Made by a program: the position numbers and the translations under genes. Of a DNA stretch of 64,000 nt, positions 59,262 through 64,000 are shown one piece after another. This DNA comes from an uncultured Lachnospiraceae bacterium (GTDB lineage: Bacteria > Bacillota > Clostridia > Lachnospirales > Lachnospiraceae), in assembly GCA_910577675.1 (NCBI GenBank), contig CAJTOR010000009.1, forward strand, positions 1 through 64,000. The letters run 5' to 3'. The notes under the pieces are model-generated. The model was not told where the DNA came from, searched no databases, and worked only from the letters and a program-made list of their open reading frames with translations. Numbering within the stretch: position 1 is the first letter of the stretch; the number at the start of each line of letters is the position of its first letter.

Positions 59262-60500
59262 CTATATCTCCCGCCTTCTGATTCCCATGCGCACGCATAC
59301 AAGCAGCAGCACCACAACCGCCGCGCCGAGCAGACCGCAGAGGATACTCATACTGTTTTTTTTCTGTTCGTAATCCCTGGTCTTAGCAAGCAGTTCATTC
59401 AACTTCTGATCCGTCCCGCTGGTATCCGCCACTTTTACAATCTCCGGCTCATAGCGCTGTATGGTATATTCCTTGCGGTCAAAACGATAAAGCCCCGTCT
59501 CACCCGCCTCGTTAGTCAGCGCCAGCAGGCAATACTCCGACTGCCTTGATGCCATGTATGCTGGGATGCTCTCACCATCCACCAAAAGAAAATCCGCCTC
59601 ATACCCATCGGGAATCATCAGCCCCGACACATCCTGTGCAAGCTTATAACGGTAATTTCCACATAGAGTTTCCCCATCCTGCGCAAGATAAAAAATCTTT
59701 TCCTCCTGTGGGGGGGTATCCTCCGCAGAAGGGTCTTCCGGCACTTTGGTTGGTTCTAAAACTGCACCTTCCGCCGCCCTTCTTGCCAGGATATGATAGG
59801 TGAGCACCGTCCCGTCCTCCGCCGTGATCGTCACATTCACATCATTATCCCCGTACTCTAGGTGGTCATTGCCCGAAATACTGACCTGGGAATTCACATC
59901 CTCTGCCACCGCACTGACAATCAGGCGCTGCACCGAAGCGTCAAGTTCCAATGTATACTCCATAATTTCCGGCGAAAACTCCGGGCTCAGCGTGCCGGAA
60001 CTTACCTTGAGCGCCGCGGCAAAGGCATTGTTTGAGGCATCTGAGGCTGCGCGCACAAAAAACTTCAGGGGCTTTGCCATAACCGACATGGAATTGCCCG
60101 AATCATGGGCGTACACAACGGGGACACCACTCATCTTAAACTCACAATTTCCCCGCTTTTTAGCCATAAAAGTCATGGAATAACTGCGCAGACCAAACGA
60201 CGGCGTTGCATTCACATCCGCAATCTTTAAGTATCCGTCCCCGCCTGTAATACAGGCAGGTCCGTACTGATACTCCACAACTTCGGCATCGTAAGTAAAA
60301 TATCCCTCAAAATCACCAATCGTCACATCCGAAGTAATTTCAAGAACCAGCGTAAACTCTCTCCCCGCTTCCGTTTCTGCATCCTCCGTAAAAAACGTGA
60401 TATCCGCACTTGCCGCAAGCACTGCCTCCCCCCGCTGCCAAACCACAGCAAGCCCCAGACAGAGTATGCAGCAAAGCACTTTCCTGTAAAAATATTTCAT
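59262..60500 (-). CDS. Secreted membrane-anchored protein with cohesin-like and cadherin-like domains
   Basis: An exported protein of 412 residues. The signal peptide is FYRKVLCCILCLGLAVVW. Next comes a cohesin-like beta-sandwich at about 32-150 (FTLVLEITSDVTIGDFEGYF, YSMTFMAKKRGNCEFKMSG). A cadherin-like beta-sandwich of the 'Cadherin-like_4' kind follows at about 160-240 (KVSSGTLSPEFSPEIMEYTL, GDNDVNVTITAEDGTVLTYH). A third region of about 60 residues and a C-terminal membrane helix (LLGAAVVVLLLVCVRMGI) with a basic tail complete it. It would sit in the membrane with its domains outside. It lies 24 bp downstream of the large glucosaminidase gene and is probably its partner in the cell wall. 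Confidence 0.8.
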   Translation of the reverse strand: MKYFYRKVLCCILCLGLAVVWQRGEAVLAASADITFFTEDAETEAGREFTLVLEITSDVTIGDFEGYFTYDAEVVEYQYGPACITGGDGYLKIADVNATPSFGLRSYSMTFMAKKRGNCEFKMSGVPVVYAHDSGNSMSVMAKPLKFFVRAASDASNNAFAAALKVSSGTLSPEFSPEIMEYTLELDASVQRLIVSAVAEDVNSQVSISGNDHLEYGDNDVNVTITAEDGTVLTYHILARRAAEGAVLEPTKVPEDPSAEDTPPQEEKIFYLAQDGETLCGNYRYKLAQDVSGLMIPDGYEADFLLVDGESIPAYMASRQSEYCLLALTNEAGETGLYRFDRKEYTIQRYEPEIVKVADTSGTDQKLNELLAKTRDYEQKKNSMSILCGLLGAAVVVLLLVCVRMGIRRREI

Positions 60501-60524
60501 GCTTCCACATCCTTTTTTGCAGAC

Positions 60525-63500
60525 TTACTCCGAGCGCGCCACCGTAACCCGATATTCCCTCACATCCCCGTTCTCAGCCGTCACATAAATAATGAAATCG
60601 TTGATGCCGACTGAAAGCGGATACCAGTCGTTCCCGCTCACTGCGGCAAGACGGCTTACCGGCTCCGCAGAAATCTGAACCATATCGCAGGAATTATCCA
60701 CCACGATATAGTAATCCTGTTCCAATGCCATATCAAAAGTTGGGGTCAGGGAAAGTTCATTCCCGGCCGCATCCTTTACGGAAAGGGTTTTTAGCCAGTT
60801 GTTTGGATTATATGCGATCCCCGGCTCTTTGGCAGGCTCCTGCGGCATATTAAGATATACCGGGATCGAAAATACCAGCGGCAGCTCGCCAAACTCTGCA
60901 TACGCGCCCGCCACCTTGCGCCCCTCCGAGTATGGTGCCTCAACATTCGCCATATACTGGTGCGAGTAAGTCGAGGTTGGAGTCATATTAAACTTCTGCA
61001 AATAAATTGTATTCTGCCCGCGGTTAATATAGGAATAGCCAATATAGTATGCACCGCCTAAAATCGCTCGGTACGGGTCAGTCCACGGGATCATCATACT
61101 CTCATTTAACGCCGCATTGGTACTTCCGTTCATCGCATATTTCAGACCGTTCGCAATCGCCCCGCCCGCTACAGTACTGTGATATGCACCGATATTATAA
61201 AAATTGTACAGCCCCTCAAATCCGGAAACAGTACCCGAAACACTGTTGCTAAGCGAATCCGTGCCAACCACCACCTCCTGCTTGACGCGGGAAGCCAGAT
61301 GGAACGGGCTTACGCCGGAATACTGCGCTGCCATCTCAAAAATCTGTCCGTAAGTCGCCGAGGCAGAGTTTCCAAAATCATCTATGTAGGACACATACTG
61401 ATTTCCCATCGCTGTATTGCGCAGGATATTCTCCACGCCGTCCACGGTCTGGTAGGCTGGTTCGTAGGTCAGAAGCTCAAACTGGAAAATATTGGTATCA
61501 TCCAGGAAATTGCGCGGGTCCATATAATAGGCATTGGCTTCCCTTGATGCTGTCACCCATGTCGAACCATCATAAACCACAAAGGTATCCGTTTTCCAGT
61601 TGTAAGCATTTTGCTCAAACGACTTCCAGGCAGCTCCCTTGGTATTTGAAATCAGGTTTTTGCCAACCGCACTCTCATTGTCCACCGCAGTGTTCCAGTC
61701 AAGCCCCGTATGGTTTGCCACAAATTTCCACTGCGGATGCAGCGCGTGCAATGTGCGCAGCGCACCTCGGTAACTCTCCGGGAAATTCTGCGCGTCGAGC
61801 AGAGCCTCAAAATCTGTTGGATCAACCACCTGCGGCGGGATATCCGTCGGATATGGGGATGGCTCTGCGGGAGTCGGTACTTCCTGCGTCGGATCATCCA
61901 AAATCTCCCCGCCATCGACATAGAGAACATAATCCGCATTTATATAACCCACATAATCAACGCCATCCTGCTTAAAGACCACATGGCACCAGCGGTTCTC
62001 ACCGTCATCCACAATATCAAGCACCTCAAACACATTCTCCGTGCTGATTACCACCGAAAACCCATTCGCATTCTTAACCAGTTTGCTGCCATACTGCGGC
62101 AGTTCCTTCAGGGCAAGCGCCGTCACTTCCGTAATCTTGCCCTGCCCCTTTGATGGCAGTGCAGGAGTCGGACTTGGCGTAGGCGTTGGAGTCAGTGTCG
62201 GGGTCGGCTCAACTTCCTCCGGCGGGGCAGTTGGCTCCGGTGACATTGTAGGAGTTGGTGTCAGAGTCGGAGTAGGGGACGGCTGTGGTTCTTCCTCCAC
62301 TTCCCCAATAAGCGAAAGCTTGTCCGCCGTCGCATAGCCAGTGTAAGTCTTTTTACTAACCTCCACTTCCACTTCAAACCATTTTTTCCCTGAAACACTG
62401 GTTTCCGAAATAAGGGTTACCTGCGTGCCCTTTGCCAAGGATAAAATACTGCCGCCGGATTTCGTCACATAGACCGCCTTGCTGTCGGCTTTGCTCCGCA
62501 GTTTTAGCGACCCTCCCACTACCTTTGCATACACTTCCTGCGGAAAATCAAGGGCAACATACTGTGAGAACAAGTAGCCGACATATTCCTTCTTTCCAAC
62601 CGTAAGCGCAGCGCGGTACCAGATTCCGTCATCCTCCACACTGGTATTTAATACCGCAAGCTTCTGGTTCTTTGAAAGTTCCACCAAAACATCGCTGCTT
62701 GTGGATGCCTTCTTCCTCAGATTGAGAGTATTCGCTGTCACTGTCGCATTATATGCATATTCCTGCTCATCATCGACCACAACCGGCGTTGTAGTTGGCT
62801 GCGGGGTCGGTGTCGGCGTAACGTAAGCTGTTTCCGCAAGCCCCACTAACTCCACCTGCGCAAGCTTTACATACCCGTAATACTTTACCCCCGAAACAGT
62901 CACCCTAACGCGCAGCCATTTCTCCCCCCCTGCCATCTTCTCGGAAAGGACATACAATAATTTTCCCTTGGAAATAGAAACCACATCGCCATCTTCCGTT
63001 TCCACTTTCTCCTTCCCGCCCGCTTCCGTAACCAAATTCAACTTTGCCTTCGTTTTCGCATAAAAATATTTTTTGAAGGTAAAGGCCGCATAATCACTGA
63101 CAATATATCCCTTCTTTGTCTTGCCATCCACCTTTGTCGAAACATAGTACCAGAGATAGCCGTCCGCATCCTTTGTTCCAAGCACCGTCACCGCATCCCC
63201 CTTTTTCAGGGTTGCGTACACTTCCGACTCCGTGTCCGCCGACTTTCTAAAATTCAGCTCATTCGCGGTTATCTTTGCCGGAATTTTAAGATTGTAGACG
63301 GTGGTTTTTACAAGATCCGGAGTTGGCGTTGCCGTGGGTGTCGGTGTTGCTGTCGCCGTAACTTTTATAAATGTACCAAGACAATAACCCTTTACCTGAT
63401 TCCCGCCCACCTTAAGACCAATCTCATACCATCCGTCCTTCTCCGAGTAAATAGAAACTTCCTGACCTTTGGTCAACACCACATTTTTTCCACCCGACTT

Positions 63501-63692
63501 CACCTGCGGGTAATCCGTCCCGGGTCCGCTCCTTATATTCAGCTCATTCGCAGTGCACACACCCTTTATCGGCACACTTGCCGCCCGCGTTACAAGCATC
63601 CGCGCTCCCTGCTGCAAAATCGTCATAAAATACGGACACAAAAAAGATATGCATAACAGCATCACAAGATATTTCCGAAATCGTTTTCGCAT
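60525..63692 (-). CDS. Large secreted glucosaminidase with multiple SH3b domains
   Basis: A 1055-residue exported wall protein. An N-terminal helix (FRKYLVMLLCISFLCPYFM) is followed by about six SH3b-like domains. SH3b signs are TANELNIRSGPGTDYPQVK, TANELNFRKSADTESEVYA, TANTLNLRKKASTSSDVLV and SLKLRSKADSKAVYVT, with two more degenerate copies near residues 208-275 and 540-600. Pro/Thr-rich linkers (TPTPTAT, PTPSPTP, PTLTPTPT) separate them. The catalytic region (about 640-910) resembles beta-N-acetylglucosaminidases of the GH73-related kind (PQWKFVANHTGLDWNTAVDN, YYMDPRNFLDDTNIFQFELL, SGFEGLYNFYNIGAYHS). The C-terminal end carries a cadherin-like domain (LKTLSVKDAAGNELSLT). It probably cuts peptidoglycan during cell separation. 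The start at 63692 follows GTGGAGGTAAATT. Confidence 0.85.
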   Translation of the reverse strand: MRKRFRKYLVMLLCISFLCPYFMTILQQGARMLVTRAASVPIKGVCTANELNIRSGPGTDYPQVKSGGKNVVLTKGQEVSIYSEKDGWYEIGLKVGGNQVKGYCLGTFIKVTATATPTPTATPTPDLVKTTVYNLKIPAKITANELNFRKSADTESEVYATLKKGDAVTVLGTKDADGYLWYYVSTKVDGKTKKGYIVSDYAAFTFKKYFYAKTKAKLNLVTEAGGKEKVETEDGDVVSISKGKLLYVLSEKMAGGEKWLRVRVTVSGVKYYGYVKLAQVELVGLAETAYVTPTPTPQPTTTPVVVDDEQEYAYNATVTANTLNLRKKASTSSDVLVELSKNQKLAVLNTSVEDDGIWYRAALTVGKKEYVGYLFSQYVALDFPQEVYAKVVGGSLKLRSKADSKAVYVTKSGGSILSLAKGTQVTLISETSVSGKKWFEVEVEVSKKTYTGYATADKLSLIGEVEEEPQPSPTPTLTPTPTMSPEPTAPPEEVEPTPTLTPTPTPSPTPALPSKGQGKITEVTALALKELPQYGSKLVKNANGFSVVISTENVFEVLDIVDDGENRWCHVVFKQDGVDYVGYINADYVLYVDGGEILDDPTQEVPTPAEPSPYPTDIPPQVVDPTDFEALLDAQNFPESYRGALRTLHALHPQWKFVANHTGLDWNTAVDNESAVGKNLISNTKGAAWKSFEQNAYNWKTDTFVVYDGSTWVTASREANAYYMDPRNFLDDTNIFQFELLTYEPAYQTVDGVENILRNTAMGNQYVSYIDDFGNSASATYGQIFEMAAQYSGVSPFHLASRVKQEVVVGTDSLSNSVSGTVSGFEGLYNFYNIGAYHSTVAGGAIANGLKYAMNGSTNAALNESMMIPWTDPYRAILGGAYYIGYSYINRGQNTIYLQKFNMTPTSTYSHQYMANVEAPYSEGRKVAGAYAEFGELPLVFSIPVYLNMPQEPAKEPGIAYNPNNWLKTLSVKDAAGNELSLTPTFDMALEQDYYIVVDNSCDMVQISAEPVSRLAAVSGNDWYPLSVGINDFIIYVTAENGDVREYRVTVARSE

Positions 63693-64000
63693 AATTTACC
63701 TCCACAAGAATTCCAATGTATGTACCAACTGCTTCATTTTCGTGTGAAAAACTTTCACATCAGACTTTCCCTCAAACAATTGCGGGATTTTTCGTCCGTA
63801 AAACATAAAATACGCGGGTATTCTATCAGGGGAATGTGGCATATCCATGTCATTTTTCGTCTTTTTCCTATGCACCTGACTTTGTACACTGCCACATTTT
63901 AAGCGGGTTTACGGGAATATTAGGGAATTTTGGAAATTTATAAAGAATAAAGTTTAGAACAATTTAAGATTCTTTTAACACAAACGAAAAAGACTGGAAA
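63693..64000. promoter_or_regulatory. Upstream region of the glucosaminidase gene
   Basis: 308 bp without a gene. It holds TGTGAAA-AAC-TTTCACA (63743-63759), a short hairpin, and AT-rich stretches. No convincing promoter was found. The right end of the window cuts off anything further. Confidence 0.5.

Noticed and set aside
1..64000. CRISPR array, rRNA operon, plasmid origin
   Set aside because: No regularly spaced repeats, no rRNA sequence and no iteron or replication gene were seen on reading.

Overview
The window looks like a chromosomal segment of a Gram-positive, spore-forming, anaerobic gut Clostridium of the Lachnospiraceae type. The signs are a class III (oxygen-sensitive) ribonucleotide reductase with its activase, a clpC-mcsB-mcsA heat-shock operon, a Cys-rich 'chorion-like' protein, secreted proteins with SH3b and cadherin-like domains, SSB/TypA/RadA of Firmicutes type and GGAGG ribosome binding sites. 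No rRNA genes and no CRISPR arrays were seen. One tRNA (Trp) is present.

Layout. 1-10.7 kb is housekeeping: a relic of a mobilisation relaxase at the left edge, O-acetylhomoserine sulfhydrylase, a DUF1653 protein, an unknown membrane protein, nrdG-nrdD (minus strand, under a promoter overlapped by two NrdR-type boxes), ung, a subtilisin-like protease, a Cys/Gly-rich protein and aroC. 10.7-34 kb is one long minus-strand surface polysaccharide locus: DegT aminotransferase, PglC-like initiating phosphoglycosyltransferase, glycosyltransferases, TagD-like cytidylyltransferase, LicD, deacetylase, EpsG-type polymerase, GT10 fucosyltransferase, SGNH esterase, a second fucosyltransferase-like gene, Gmd, two cupin sugar enzymes, two split transketolases around a DmpG-like aldolase, ManC, a PglK-like flippase and a Wzz protein. 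Its middle (about 22.4-32.5 kb) is clearly AT-richer than the flanks. 34.2-38.2 kb holds a helicase and a tyrosine recombinase gene bracketed by perfect 32-bp inverted repeats. 38.3-46.4 kb holds a Gld-type ABC system, dapB-dapA with a probable lysine riboswitch, and an SSB. 46.9-64 kb holds typA, tRNA-Trp, an HPr-like protein lacking the usual His, a carboxypeptidase, radA, the gntR-mcsA-mcsB-clpC operon and two large secreted proteins.

The most interesting element is at 36668-38161. A tyrosine recombinase gene, its own terminator and a strong outward-facing promoter (TTGACA, 17 bp, TACAAT) all lie between perfect inverted repeats. In the present orientation the promoter reads out through the left repeat into the helicase gene and the polysaccharide locus. 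This is the layout expected of a self-encoded invertible promoter switch. A second layer of variation is suggested inside the locus: a G10 tract currently breaks a fucosyltransferase-like gene (off), and a G9 tract lies in frame in the neighbouring SGNH esterase gene (on).

A second candidate is the sugar-nucleotide cassette at 15.7-22.3 kb. ManC and Gmd would make GDP-4-keto-6-deoxymannose, but no GDP-fucose synthase is seen. Instead there are two split transketolases, a pyruvate-aldolase-like enzyme and two cupins, which suggests synthesis of an unusual, possibly branched, GDP-sugar. All functions are inferred from reading the sequence; nothing was searched or computed.
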